DNA of 17,210 bases from Candidatus Obscuribacter sp. (lineage in GTDB: Bacteria; Cyanobacteriota; Vampirovibrionia; Obscuribacterales; Obscuribacteraceae): the NCBI GenBank assembly GCA_016712465.1, contig JADJQZ010000003.1, positions 1 through 17,210 on the forward strand, in the 5' to 3' direction. Below are positions 7,492-14,000 of the stretch, one piece after another. Position 1 is the first letter of the stretch, and each line of letters opens with the position of its first letter. Both the position numbers and the translations under genes were made by a program. The notes under the pieces are model-generated. The model saw only the letters and a program-made list of their open reading frames with translations, ran no database searches and was not told the DNA's origin.

Positions 7492-7899
7492 ATGGAAATC
7501 ACACCGGATGAAGCCGCAAGACTTGGGAAAGAATTGATCCGGCTGGCGAGGATTGGTGGATGGATCGACCCGGATGGAATCTACCGATTGGAGCGCTGCA
7601 TAATGCACTGGTTGAATGAAGAATTAGAAATAGCCGCTATTGAAGACGTGCAAGCTGAACTTAAAAGGGCGGCAACAAAATTTCCGACATGGCCAACAGA
7701 CCCGATTCATGCGCTAGCTGTACTTGGAGAGGAATACGGAGAGCTGACAAAGGCAATATTGCAACACACATACGAGCCTCACAAAAGCACATTGGATGAT
7801 GTGCGGAATGAGGCCGTGCAAACCGCAGCTATGGCAATTCGTCTATTGATGAGTTTGGAAGTCTATGAATATCGTAAATGTAATCAGCACAGCCAATAA
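7492..7899 (+). CDS. MazG-like nucleotide pyrophosphohydrolase family protein
   Basis: I chose ATG 7492 because GAGGGGAG lies seven bases upstream; the frame itself is open further back. The 135-residue protein has an N-terminal helical region and then DVQAELKRAATKFPTWPTDP, VLGEEYGELTKAIL and DDVRNEAVQTAAMAIRLL. The EEYGEL helix and the later E/D-rich helix are the metal-binding arrangement of MazG-type all-alpha NTP pyrophosphohydrolases. The ending YEYRKCNQHSQ fits phage members. Such enzymes may cleanse nucleotide pools or lower alarmone signals during infection; the substrate here is unknown. Confidence 0.75.
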   Translation: MEITPDEAARLGKELIRLARIGGWIDPDGIYRLERCIMHWLNEELEIAAIEDVQAELKRAATKFPTWPTDPIHALAVLGEEYGELTKAILQHTYEPHKSTLDDVRNEAVQTAAMAIRLLMSLEVYEYRKCNQHSQ

Positions 7900-8086
7900 G
7901 CAAACGGATTCGATGTGCATCCTATATGTTGTTGATGGGGTTACGCTGCGGTGGTGGTTTCACGCGCAAGCGGAGTTTGAATGTATGGGTGGTGCGCCTG
8001 GATTGCAGACTCGGCTAGTGCAGCATCGCGTGACTTATACGAATGAAGTTAAGGCGATTGGGGTTGTTAACGAGGAATCACAATGA
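7865..8086 (+). CDS. Small phage protein, 73 aa
   Basis: ATG 7865 has a GGAAG site and overlaps the MazG-like gene by 35 bases, somewhat more than usual here; ATG 7913 is an alternative start. The product contains CILYVVDGVTLRWWFHAQAE and LVQHRVTYTNEVKAIGVVNE, probably a small beta-rich fold. The stop overlaps the next start (ATGA). Function unknown. Confidence 0.6.
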   Translation: MNIVNVISTANKQTDSMCILYVVDGVTLRWWFHAQAEFECMGGAPGLQTRLVQHRVTYTNEVKAIGVVNEESQ

Positions 8087-8286
8087 AAATAACATTCGGA
8101 ATAGGAAACCGCATTAAAGGCGACAATAGATATACGCTGTTGCGGTTTTATAGTGGAAACTGGACTTATGGTGAAGGATGGAAGTTTTCAGTATCTTTGC
8201 ATAAGAAATTATTCTATTACCTAAAAGGATACAGAAATTTGTATCTAACGATCTTTTGTATAAATTTTCATTGGGTCGGCAGGTAA
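8083..8286 (+). CDS. Small AT-rich phage ORF, 67 aa
   Basis: The gene is ATGA-coupled to the one before, with CGAGGAA upstream. The product is aromatic and basic (GNWTYGEGWKFSVSLHKKLF, YYLKGYRNLYLTIFCINFHW). Its low GC and Phe/Tyr/Lys-rich content differ from the neighbours and suggest a separate origin. It could associate with membranes, but no clear transmembrane segment is seen. Function unknown. Confidence 0.6.
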   Translation: MKITFGIGNRIKGDNRYTLLRFYSGNWTYGEGWKFSVSLHKKLFYYLKGYRNLYLTIFCINFHWVGR

Positions 8287-8289
8287 GCC

Positions 8290-8436
8290 ATGCGCCCTGA
8301 CAAACGCCGCCCCATGCGGGGCATCCCACAAGACATTTTCGCGCTGATCTTGCGCGGCGAGAAGAACGCGAAGTCGAGGAAGCGGAGTCAGGCGATGGTT
8401 AGGAGGGTTAGGATAAATGCCAGCCTATTACAATGA
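8290..8436 (+). CDS. Small basic ORF, 48 aa
   Basis: ATG 8290 begins MRPDKRRPMRGIPQDIFALI, then LRGEKNAKSRKRSQAMVRRV. It overlaps the methyltransferase start by 20 bases. The high Arg/Lys content suggests nucleic-acid binding. No clear ribosome site is seen, so it could be spurious, but it fills an otherwise empty 130-base space between two coupled genes. Function unknown. Confidence 0.45.
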   Translation: MRPDKRRPMRGIPQDIFALILRGEKNAKSRKRSQAMVRRVRINASLLQ

Positions 8437-9457
8437 GATCGATCCTCATGCCGCGCAATGGCTACGAAATCTAATAGCCGCTGGCCATATCGCGCCGGGG
8501 GATGTGGACGAACGAAGCATTGTCGAGGTGAGGCCAGATGACCTACGAGGATACGAACAATGTCATTTCTTCGCCGGAATCGGTGGCTGGTCCTACGCCT
8601 TGCGATTGGCCGGAATCCCTGATGATCGACCTATTTGGTCAGGCAGTTGTCCCTGCCAGCCCTTCTCGAACGCAGGTCAGCAGCGTGGGTTCGCGGACGA
8701 GCGTCACCTGTGGCCGGCCTTCTTCGCCCTCATCCGCGAGTGCCGCCCTCGAACAGTCCTTGGCGAACAGGTTGCCGGCGCTGGCGGAATCGCTTGGTGG
8801 GATCAAGTGGCGCTCGACCTGGAAGATGAAGACTACGCCGCAGCGGCGGCGAATCTTGGCGCACACACAGTTGGGGCTCCCCATGTCCGGCAGCGCTTGT
8901 ACTGGGTGGCCAACACCAATAGTAACGAGCGGCACGCAACACAAGGATACCAGGACGCAAGGACAGACTGGCGGAACGACATTGGCGGGCGCGGCGAGAA
9001 CGGCATGGCCGACCCCATGCACACCCAGCGGCGGGAGAACCACGTCCATCGAGCGAATGGACGCGACGGGCCGCACGATGGACGGAAGGAAGCATACCGC
9101 GAGCCTGGAACATGCGGTGAGGTTTTCAGGCTGGGCGACTCCAATATCACGGGACTGGAAGGATGGGGCAACGACGCTCCAGAATACGCCAGTCAACGCA
9201 CTGTTAGGCCGTCAAGTCCTTGGGATCAAGCCGAATGGGTCGAATGCTCAGACGGAAAATCAAGGCCGACTCAACCCAGCATTTTCCCGCTGGTTAATGG
9301 GATTTCCAAAAGCGTGGTGCGATGCGGCAATCGAAGCATGGTACCAGATGCAGATCAATCGGCGGAAGCGCGAACCATGCGACTGAAAGGATACGGGAAT
9401 GCAATTGTTCCGCAGGTCGCGGCGATTTTCATCACGGCGGCGATGCAAAGCCTTTGA
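8417..9457 (+). CDS. DNA (cytosine-5) methyltransferase
   Basis: The 346-residue protein transfers a methyl group from SAM to C5 of cytosine in DNA. It has a ~48-residue phage-type leader, motif I FFAGIGG (51-57), catalytic motif GSCPCQPFS with Cys80, the motif VI position as GEQV (116-119) in place of the common ENV, motif VIII RQRLYWVA (158-165), and motif X GYGNAIVPQVAA near the end. Residues ~170-290 are low complexity and poorly defined, which is odd for a target-recognition region. That is exactly where a second long frame (8538-9386) encodes a patterned protein. A role in shielding phage DNA from host restriction is likely. Confidence 0.92.
   Translation: MPAYYNEIDPHAAQWLRNLIAAGHIAPGDVDERSIVEVRPDDLRGYEQCHFFAGIGGWSYALRLAGIPDDRPIWSGSCPCQPFSNAGQQRGFADERHLWPAFFALIRECRPRTVLGEQVAGAGGIAWWDQVALDLEDEDYAAAAANLGAHTVGAPHVRQRLYWVANTNSNERHATQGYQDARTDWRNDIGGRGENGMADPMHTQRRENHVHRANGRDGPHDGRKEAYREPGTCGEVFRLGDSNITGLEGWGNDAPEYASQRTVRPSSPWDQAEWVECSDGKSRPTQPSIFPLVNGISKSVVRCGNRSMVPDADQSAEARTMRLKGYGNAIVPQVAAIFITAAMQSL
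8538..9386 (+). CDS. Nested second gene inside the methyltransferase (WPTP-repeat protein)
   Basis: A 282-codon frame, shifted by +1, lies entirely inside the methyltransferase gene. It starts MTYEDTNNVISSPESVAGPT and shows recurring W[PA]TP motifs (GWPTP 123-127, AWPTP 156-160, GWATP 198-202), ISRDWKDG, TPVNALLGRQV, and a C-terminal LNPAFSRWLMGFPKAW. I recall similar WPTP/WLMGFP proteins annotated beside or within phage C5 methyltransferases, but could not check this. The motif pattern is too regular for a chance frame. No function is established; a specificity or partner subunit for the methyltransferase is one guess. Confidence 0.6.
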   Translation: MTYEDTNNVISSPESVAGPTPCDWPESLMIDLFGQAVVPASPSRTQVSSVGSRTSVTCGRPSSPSSASAALEQSLANRLPALAESLGGIKWRSTWKMKTTPQRRRILAHTQLGLPMSGSACTGWPTPIVTSGTQHKDTRTQGQTGGTTLAGAARTAWPTPCTPSGGRTTSIERMDATGRTMDGRKHTASLEHAVRFSGWATPISRDWKDGATTLQNTPVNALLGRQVLGIKPNGSNAQTENQGRLNPAFSRWLMGFPKAWCDAAIEAWYQMQINRRKREPCD

Positions 9458-9852
9458 CCACAAAACACCCATTCCGCCTCACACCAGCTAATCAGCCAGC
9501 GCAACCCAAGAAACCCGATACTCTCGCCCTAGGTCGAATGAAAGCCGGGGTCAGAAATGCCACGGAAGCGGACTATGAAAAGCTGCTGGAAACCCGACGC
9601 TGTATCGGGGAGGTTCTCTGGTATCGATTCGAGGGGATCACGCTCAGAATCGCCAAGGGCGTGAGCTACACACCGGATTTCGTGGTGATGCTGGCCAGCG
9701 GAGAAATAGAACTGCATGAAGTAAAGGGCTACTGGCGGGACGATGCCCGCGCCAAGACCCGAGTCGCCGCTGAACAATTCCCGTTTCGAATTATCGCCAT
9801 CACGCGACCCTCTAAGAAAAAGGGCGCGGTATGGGTGTATGAAGACATGTGA
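9454..9852 (+). CDS. DUF1064-type PD-(D/E)XK endonuclease
   Basis: The start appears to be TTG 9454, overlapping the methyltransferase stop (TTGA); the frame is open further upstream but only as a shadow of that gene. The 132-residue protein has a basic leader and then GEVLWYRFEGITLRIAKG, SYTPDFVVML and GEIELHEVKGYWRDDARAK. D75, E89 and K91 form the PD-(D/E)XK catalytic set. This is the pattern of DUF1064 phage proteins, predicted endonucleases. It is the second small nuclease of the window after the VRR-NUC protein and probably acts in DNA processing. Confidence 0.82.
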   Translation: MTTKHPFRLTPANQPAQPKKPDTLALGRMKAGVRNATEADYEKLLETRRCIGEVLWYRFEGITLRIAKGVSYTPDFVVMLASGEIELHEVKGYWRDDARAKTRVAAEQFPFRIIAITRPSKKKGAVWVYEDM

Positions 9853-9908
9853 CCGTACACACAAACCTTAACAAATAGGTGTATCATGCGAAAATCTGGA
9901 GGTTGTTA

Positions 9909-10406
9909 ATGACCGACACTGACACGATGACCCCATCCCAAGCCGCGTTGGACCTGCTGCACGAGTTCGAGCAAGGCCCACAGGGCGGAATGGCTTCGGT
10001 GCCGTACCGAGATTTTGCTGGCCATCAAACAATCGGTTGGGGCCACCGAATCCTGCCGGGAGAGTGGTTCGCTATGCCACTGACTGCCGAGGAATCCGAC
10101 GACCTGCTGCGTAGCGACTTGGAACGGTTCGCCGCCGCCGTCAACTCATTGGTGACAGCGCCTATCACTCAATCGATGTTCGATGCCCTGGTGTGCTTTG
10201 CTTTCAATGTCGGGCTAGGCGCGCTCAAAGGCTCCACTCTCCTACGCCTGCTGAACCAACATTGGTACGCCGCCGCCGCACAGCAGTTCGAGCGATGGGA
10301 CAAGGCCACGGACCAAAAGACCGGAAAAAAAGTATCACTAGCCGGCCTGAAGCGCCGCCGGCTGGCGGAACGTCGCTTGTTCGAGCGCGATGGATTCCAG
10401 CCATGA
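9909..10406 (+). CDS. Endolysin, GH24 (T4-type) lysozyme
   Basis: A strong GGAGG (9898-9902) precedes ATG 9909. The 165-residue enzyme cleaves the glycan backbone of peptidoglycan at lysis. Catalytic residues in the GH24 pattern are E21 (HEFEQG), D35 (VPYRD) and T41 (HQTIGWGH); the spacing between Glu and Asp is a few residues longer than in T4 lysozyme. Then comes the usual helical domain (FDALVCFAFNVGLGALKGST, LKRRRLAERRLF). There is no signal peptide or anchor segment, so it should accumulate in the cytoplasm and depend on a holin, found at 12013. It opens the lysis block. Confidence 0.93.
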   Translation: MTDTDTMTPSQAALDLLHEFEQGPQGGMASVPYRDFAGHQTIGWGHRILPGEWFAMPLTAEESDDLLRSDLERFAAAVNSLVTAPITQSMFDALVCFAFNVGLGALKGSTLLRLLNQHWYAAAAQQFERWDKATDQKTGKKVSLAGLKRRRLAERRLFERDGFQP

Positions 10407-10525
10407 GGTACTATCTCTACATGCTCTTAGCCATGGCCGACGCGCGATACCAATCCGCCTATTGGGAACAAGTGGCGGTTTCCGAGTGGTGGCTTTCGGT
10501 TGTTGATCAAATTATCAAGAGGTAA
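10403..10525 (+). CDS. Small phage protein, 40 aa
   Basis: It is ATGA-coupled to the endolysin. The sequence MRYYLYMLLAMADARYQSAY then WEQVAVSEWWLSVVDQIIKR is rich in aromatics and has two amphipathic or hydrophobic stretches, so a membrane-surface association is possible. Position in the lysis block is the only functional hint. Confidence 0.6.
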   Translation: MRYYLYMLLAMADARYQSAYWEQVAVSEWWLSVVDQIIKR

Positions 10526-10529
10526 CAAC

Positions 10530-10760
10530 ATGTCTGATTTTGTCGATAGCAAAAGTGATGATCGTACCGTCAACAACGTCATGCGCCATGCCTACCAGGT
10601 GCTGAGTGATGACGAAAAGAACCTGATGCAGGCAATCAAAGATAAGGGGCTTGAATTGCATGAGCTGATTGAGAGCATCGGTCAATCCCGTGAACTCTCT
10701 CTTGCCAAGACGAAAACGGAAGAGGCGGTCATGTGGGCCGTTAAGCACCTGACAAAATGA
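10530..10760 (+). CDS. Acb2/Tad1-like cyclic-nucleotide sponge (anti-CBASS candidate)
   Basis: This 76-residue helical protein matches the pattern of the Acb2/Tad1 hairpin domain: RHAYQVLSDDEKNLMQAIKD, then LHELIESIG and SRELSLAKTKTEEAVMWAVK. Acb2 proteins form hexamers that bind cyclic di- and trinucleotides and so disarm CBASS (and, for some members, Thoeris) immunity. From memory, Acb2 ligand contacts include a Tyr and a Lys fifteen residues apart (Y11/K26); here Y22 and K37 have the same spacing in the matching segment. It sits between the endolysin and a tiny membrane gene, preceded by AAGAGG. Family confidence is good; activity and ligand are inferred. Confidence 0.78.
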   Translation: MSDFVDSKSDDRTVNNVMRHAYQVLSDDEKNLMQAIKDKGLELHELIESIGQSRELSLAKTKTEEAVMWAVKHLTK

Positions 10761-10852
10761 AAGACGCTATTCTCTTTGCAATCACGATGACACTGATTTT
10801 CTCTGGACTGTCCCTGTTTGTGATCATTGGCCGACTGTTGGGCGCGCCATGA
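10757..10852 (+). CDS. Single-span membrane mini-protein, 31 aa
   Basis: ATGA overlaps join it to both neighbours. The product MKDAILFAITMTLIFSGLSL then FVIIGRLLGAP is one transmembrane helix of about 20 residues with short polar ends. In the lysis block such a protein may be a holin modulator or a membrane accessory; the sequence gives no more. Confidence 0.65.
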   Translation: MKDAILFAITMTLIFSGLSLFVIIGRLLGAP

Positions 10853-11349
10853 AAGCATTCATTCTCGCTGCTTGCGTCGCTTCGTCGCCTTGCATTGCCG
10901 ATGACGGAATTCCCTGGATGACCCCGCATGTCGTCGATACCGGAGTTTCTCTTGCTGTGTTGCAATCCGTCCCCGGCGCGGTTGAGATACACCCATTCGG
11001 TATGCCAGGCGTCGTGGTCGCCAAGTTCGCGCTAGAAGGTATCGCGTTGGGCTATAGAGACGCTGGCGATGTAGAGACGTGCCAAGCCGTCGCTGGCGGT
11101 GCCCGCTGGGGAGGTTGGATCGGCACTGGCGCGACCCTGGGCGGTCTAGCCGCTGGCCCTGTCGGTCTGGCGCTGGGAGGTCTTGGCGCTGGGCTGCTGT
11201 CTTGGCAGTGGTCGCAGGAGTCCGCGCAGTGGACGTGCTCACAGCCGCCTCCGCTTGTGGATAGTGCGCCATATAGCTATTCTGGGGCCGAGTGCATGGG
11301 CTGGAATGATGCCCGCCCTGATTTCTGCAACGACAGGCTACTAAAATGA
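10849..11349 (+). CDS. Exported glycine-rich protein of the lysis block
   Basis: A Sec signal peptide is visible (MKAFILAACVASSPCIADD, cleavage near residue 18). The mature part holds a polar region and then a long Gly/Ala/Leu-rich hydrophobic segment (TGATLGGLAAGPVGLALGG, then LGAGLLSWQW) that could insert in a membrane. Cysteines follow in WTCSQP and the C-terminal third (ECMGW, DFCND), possibly forming disulfides in the periplasm. It has 166 residues and is ATGA-coupled on both sides. It might act in the lysis pathway or modify the envelope; no family is recognised. Confidence 0.65.
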   Translation: MKAFILAACVASSPCIADDGIPWMTPHVVDTGVSLAVLQSVPGAVEIHPFGMPGVVVAKFALEGIALGYRDAGDVETCQAVAGGARWGGWIGTGATLGGLAAGPVGLALGGLGAGLLSWQWSQESAQWTCSQPPPLVDSAPYSYSGAECMGWNDARPDFCNDRLLK

Positions 11350-11765
11350 TCGACAAAAAGCGGTTTCCAGATGAATTGATGACAGTCTATGTTTCTCCGC
11401 GATACCGAAGGCTGACTACGGATTTCCGCTATATCGATCCAGTGGAAGGAATTATCCGCTGCAAAGCAGGTCTGGAAATCGACGGAGCAAGTTTTGGCCG
11501 TGCGTTATCAGTCTTATTCGGAGATCAGCACGACTATGATGTCCCCGCAACGCCGCACGATCAGCTCTATGAAGATAACTGCGTCGCCGGTCAATACCTG
11601 ACTCGCGATCAGTGCGACAAGGTTTTCTATCGGGCGATGCAGTACGCGGGATTCTCTAAAGCGCTTGCCTGGACTTTTTATTCCGGAGTCCGCCTTGGCG
11701 GCTGGTGGCCCTGGTGGCGGAATCGCCGACGCGATGCGAAAAAGCGGAAGGAGCGCGCAAAATGA
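11346..11765 (+). CDS. DUF1353 family protein
   Basis: The 139-residue protein has the DUF1353 hallmarks: LEIDGASFGRAL, VPATPHDQLYED and DQCDKVFYRAMQYAGFSK, followed by ALAWTFYSGVRLGGWW and a strongly basic tail. The family is common in phages next to lysis or tail genes. The conserved His-Asp in PHDxxY hints at metal binding or catalysis, but no biochemical function is established that I know of. It starts in an ATGA overlap and ends in another with the lipoprotein gene. Confidence 0.8.
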   Translation: MIDKKRFPDELMTVYVSPRYRRLTTDFRYIDPVEGIIRCKAGLEIDGASFGRALSVLFGDQHDYDVPATPHDQLYEDNCVAGQYLTRDQCDKVFYRAMQYAGFSKALAWTFYSGVRLGGWWPWWRNRRRDAKKRKERAK

Positions 11766-12010
11766 GAACCCTATTGCTGGCCACATGCGGTTTATTCGCC
11801 GGGTGTATGGGCTTCCAACCGCTCGTTGATCAAGCCACGGCGCAAACCGTGGCGGTTGAGCACGCCAAGTATCAAACTGCTGAACTCATCATGTGCAGGG
11901 CGATCAGCATTGGAGAGTGGATGCGATCCGTGGGGCCTTATCCAGAAAAAGTGCAGGGATGGCGGGCGTTGTGTGTTGGAAGCGAACTTCCTTCGGTTCC
12001 GGTGAAATAA
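11762..12010 (+). CDS. Small lipoprotein, outer-membrane spanin candidate
   Basis: The N-terminus MRTLLLATCGLFAGCMG contains a lipobox (FAGC, Cys15), so the protein should be lipidated and anchored in a membrane. The remaining ~67 residues are helical (VDQATAQTVAVEHAKYQTAE, LIMCRAISIGEWMRSVG) with a short C-terminal tail. Small lipoproteins in phage lysis cassettes are often o-spanins that fuse inner and outer membranes together with an i-spanin; no clear i-spanin gene is visible here, so the role is tentative. The lipobox supports a Gram-negative host. Confidence 0.65.
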   Translation: MRTLLLATCGLFAGCMGFQPLVDQATAQTVAVEHAKYQTAELIMCRAISIGEWMRSVGPYPEKVQGWRALCVGSELPSVPVK

Positions 12011-12012
12011 AA

Positions 12013-12360
12013 ATGAACTCAAACAATCATGGAAATGTCATGCCGGAAAAAACACCGTTAGACTACTCAATAGTGCAATATATTCTTGTTGCGTTACTCG
12101 GATCAATAGGTGGATTTGTATCTGTTCTCCAAGAGTTTATTGAGCAAGTTGGGAAATGCTGGAAATGCGCGATTGCAAGGGCTATTGTTAGTGTTGTAAC
12201 GAGCGGTTTTTGCGGTGTTTTAGCGTTTTGGTTGTGCGAAAGCCTGGAAGTGAAACCGCTATTGACAGCTTTCGTAATTGGCATTTCTGGTCACATGGGA
12301 GGTCGCGCTTTAAGGATTATCGAAAATATTGTTGTCGAAAAAATGAAGTCCATGAGTTGA
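12013..12360 (+). CDS. Holin, LydA-like
   Basis: The 115-residue protein has three hydrophobic segments: YSIVQYILVALLGSIGGFVS, IARAIVSVVTSGFCGVLAFW and LLTAFVIGISGHMGGRAL. The conserved middle (LCESLEVKPLLTAFVIGISG) and the ending HMGGRAL fit the LydA/holin superfamily III type. It would form inner-membrane holes that release the cytoplasmic endolysin. The short charged C-terminus should face the cytoplasm. It has lower GC than its neighbours. Confidence 0.8.
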   Translation: MNSNNHGNVMPEKTPLDYSIVQYILVALLGSIGGFVSVLQEFIEQVGKCWKCAIARAIVSVVTSGFCGVLAFWLCESLEVKPLLTAFVIGISGHMGGRALRIIENIVVEKMKSMS

Positions 12361-12396
12361 ATCTGGATGTCTAATTTCTTTAAATGAGGTGATTAA

Positions 12397-12756
12397 ATGA
12401 AAAGCATTGTTGCTCTTGTTTTGATACTGTCGGCTTCGGCTTCTTTTGCCGACACGTACCAGCTAACTGTTGGCTGGGCCACTCCAACTTGGAACCCCAG
12501 CGACACGCCGAGCTACTCGGCCAAGTACCGCGTCAACGGCGGTGCCGAGACGCTCTCGCCAAGTTTGACCTCTCCAAGCTGGACCACGACCGTGACCGCT
12601 AATCCCGGTGATCCCGTGGAGGTGGCGGCGCAGAACGTCAATGGTGCGCTGGTGTCCGGGTGGTCTGGCTGGGTCACTGCGACCGCTAGCTACGCGCCGA
12701 CTACTCCTCCAGTGCCGACCGGCATGACGATCAACTTGATTCGCACCGGCCCGTAA
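12397..12756 (+). CDS. Secreted Ig/Fn3-like beta-sandwich protein
   Basis: GAGGTGA precedes ATG 12397. A clear signal peptide (MKSIVALVLILSASASFADT) is followed by about 100 residues rich in Thr, Ser and Pro: YQLTVGWATPTWNPSDTPSY, WTTTVTANPGDPVEVAAQN, VSGWSGWVTATASYAP. The pattern of strands ending in W-V-T-A-T is like a fibronectin type III or related Ig-like domain. Domain and signal peptide resemble the N-terminal ~100 residues of the large repeat protein that follows, so the two may share ancestry. Likely periplasmic or surface exposed. Confidence 0.65.
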   Translation: MKSIVALVLILSASASFADTYQLTVGWATPTWNPSDTPSYSAKYRVNGGAETLSPSLTSPSWTTTVTANPGDPVEVAAQNVNGALVSGWSGWVTATASYAPTTPPVPTGMTINLIRTGP

Positions 12757-12757
12757 G

Positions 12758-13057
12758 ATGCCTTTTCCAAGATGGTCTCCCGATCAAGAGCGCCAACTCA
12801 TGAGGCTTTGGAAAACAAGGTTGAATATCGAGGTTGCCGCCTTGGTCGGGAAATCCTTAGATGCTTGCGAGAAAAAGGCAAAAAGGCTGTATAAGTCTAA
12901 TAAAGGATTTCGTGATGCTGCGAATCAAAGACAAGGCTCGTATTTGGACTTGCTTGCTGACCGCCGTTCTGACTTTATGCGCGAGTGTCGCGGACGCCCG
13001 GAATATCACGTTCGCGTGGGATTCAAGCCAGAACTGGACAGCCGGAACGACGGTTGA
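12758..13057 (+). CDS. Homeodomain-like (SANT/GcrA-type) small protein
   Basis: The start reads MPFPRWSPDQERQLMRLWKT followed by RLNIEVAALVGKSLDACEKK and AKRLYKSNK, a helix-turn-helix of the SANT/GcrA type used for DNA binding. The frame runs to 13057 but the last ~50 residues overlap the signal peptide and start of the next gene by 143 bases and look unreal. If one base is missing around 12905-12912, the gene would end at TGA 12913, overlapping ATG 12915 as TGATG, and encode ~52 residues. I favour the shorter form. Confidence 0.55.
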   Translation: MPFPRWSPDQERQLMRLWKTRLNIEVAALVGKSLDACEKKAKRLYKSNKGFRDAANQRQGSYLDLLADRRSDFMRECRGRPEYHVRVGFKPELDSRNDG

Positions 13058-14000
13058 GCTTGAAGCAAATGGAGTCAGCGCAAATGGCATCACAGGCACT
13101 CAATATGTTCTCGATGTTCCCGTTCAGCCGGGCGAGGTCATTAGCGCACGGGCAAGGGCTATTCCGCCAACCGGTTATCAATGCGGAGACCCGCTTGAAA
13201 TATGTCCACCATCGCCGTGGTCTGAATCGCTTGTACAGACAGTTCCACCAGACCCTACTGGATTATGGTCCACAAAAGAACCTATCGGTGGAGGTGGGGT
13301 AATGGCTGCGCCAACGTTTGTCTCTCAATATGCTACGGCATTCAATAGCGCTACTACACCGAAAACCGCAATGAGTGCTGTAGCGATCAATTCTAATGAT
13401 GTGCTAGTCGCGGTAGCGTCATCCGCAAACTCCTATAAAACGCTATCGATCACAGAAAACGGTGCCGCTTCCGCGACGCTACAAAGATCTAGCGTAGTAG
13501 TCGACTACTCTCCCGCTTATGGGTGGACATATGTTGCTCCGTCCGCTGAGACCATTACAATTTCATTCTCTTCTTCAGGCGGATCAGGCGAATATTTCGG
13601 CGGAAACATTGTGCGGTTTTCTGGATCAGATGGAGTTGGCGCGAGCAACGTTGCGACTGGAGCGAGCGGAAATCCGTCTGTTTCTCTCACGACAACGCAG
13701 GCCAATTCGGCGATTGTCGTGATCGTCTCAGACTGGAATGCGGTTTCAGGAACTCAGACGTTCACGAATAATTTTAGCGGCACCCCAACCGCGCTTACAG
13801 ACTATCCCGGAGACGGTGCGCAATACGGCGTCGCTATCGCATATTTTCCAGACGCCGGCGCGGTGGGATCAAAAACGGTTGGCATGTCCGCGCCAACTGG
13901 GCAAAAGTGGACAATCATCGCGATTGAGGTGAAAGGAAGTACCTCAACAACCGTAACAGCGACAACCGGAATCGATGCGCTTGTTCAAAAACTGGAATAA
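12915..14000 (+). CDS. Large repeat protein, N-terminal part
   Basis: I chose ATG 12915, which gives a signal peptide (RIWTCLLTAVLTLCASVADA); an upstream start at 12861 adds an unlikely leader. An Ig/Fn3-like domain follows (~30-115), then a ~210-residue Ser/Thr/Ala-rich beta domain (TFVSQYATAFNSATTPKTAM, SVAINSNDVLVAVASSANSY, IVVIVSDWNAVSGTQTF, YGVAIAYFPDAG) that looks like a jelly-roll or adhesin sandwich. The first unit of the C-terminal repeat array (TGIDALVQK) starts just before the stop at 13998. One A missing from AAAAA (13987-13991) separates it from the rest. Repaired, the protein has ~769 residues. Confidence 0.65.
   Translation: MLRIKDKARIWTCLLTAVLTLCASVADARNITFAWDSSQNWTAGTTVELEANGVSANGITGTQYVLDVPVQPGEVISARARAIPPTGYQCGDPLEICPPSPWSESLVQTVPPDPTGLWSTKEPIGGGGVMAAPTFVSQYATAFNSATTPKTAMSAVAINSNDVLVAVASSANSYKTLSITENGAASATLQRSSVVVDYSPAYGWTYVAPSAETITISFSSSGGSGEYFGGNIVRFSGSDGVGASNVATGASGNPSVSLTTTQANSAIVVIVSDWNAVSGTQTFTNNFSGTPTALTDYPGDGAQYGVAIAYFPDAGAVGSKTVGMSAPTGQKWTIIAIEVKGSTSTTVTATTGIDALVQKLE

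Noticed and set aside
8639..9196. Minus-strand 185-aa frame in the methyltransferase gene
   Set aside because: It is antisense to two frames that show clear protein motifs, has no ribosome site and no recognisable pattern; a GC-rich shadow.
9853..9908. Promoter upstream of the endolysin
   Set aside because: TTAACA and TATCAT are present but only 8 bp apart, and no other -35 fits; not called.
10859..11356. Minus-strand 165-aa frame
   Set aside because: Arg/Gln/Ser-rich low-complexity translation antisense to the signal-peptide protein; typical shadow of a Gly/Ala-rich gene.
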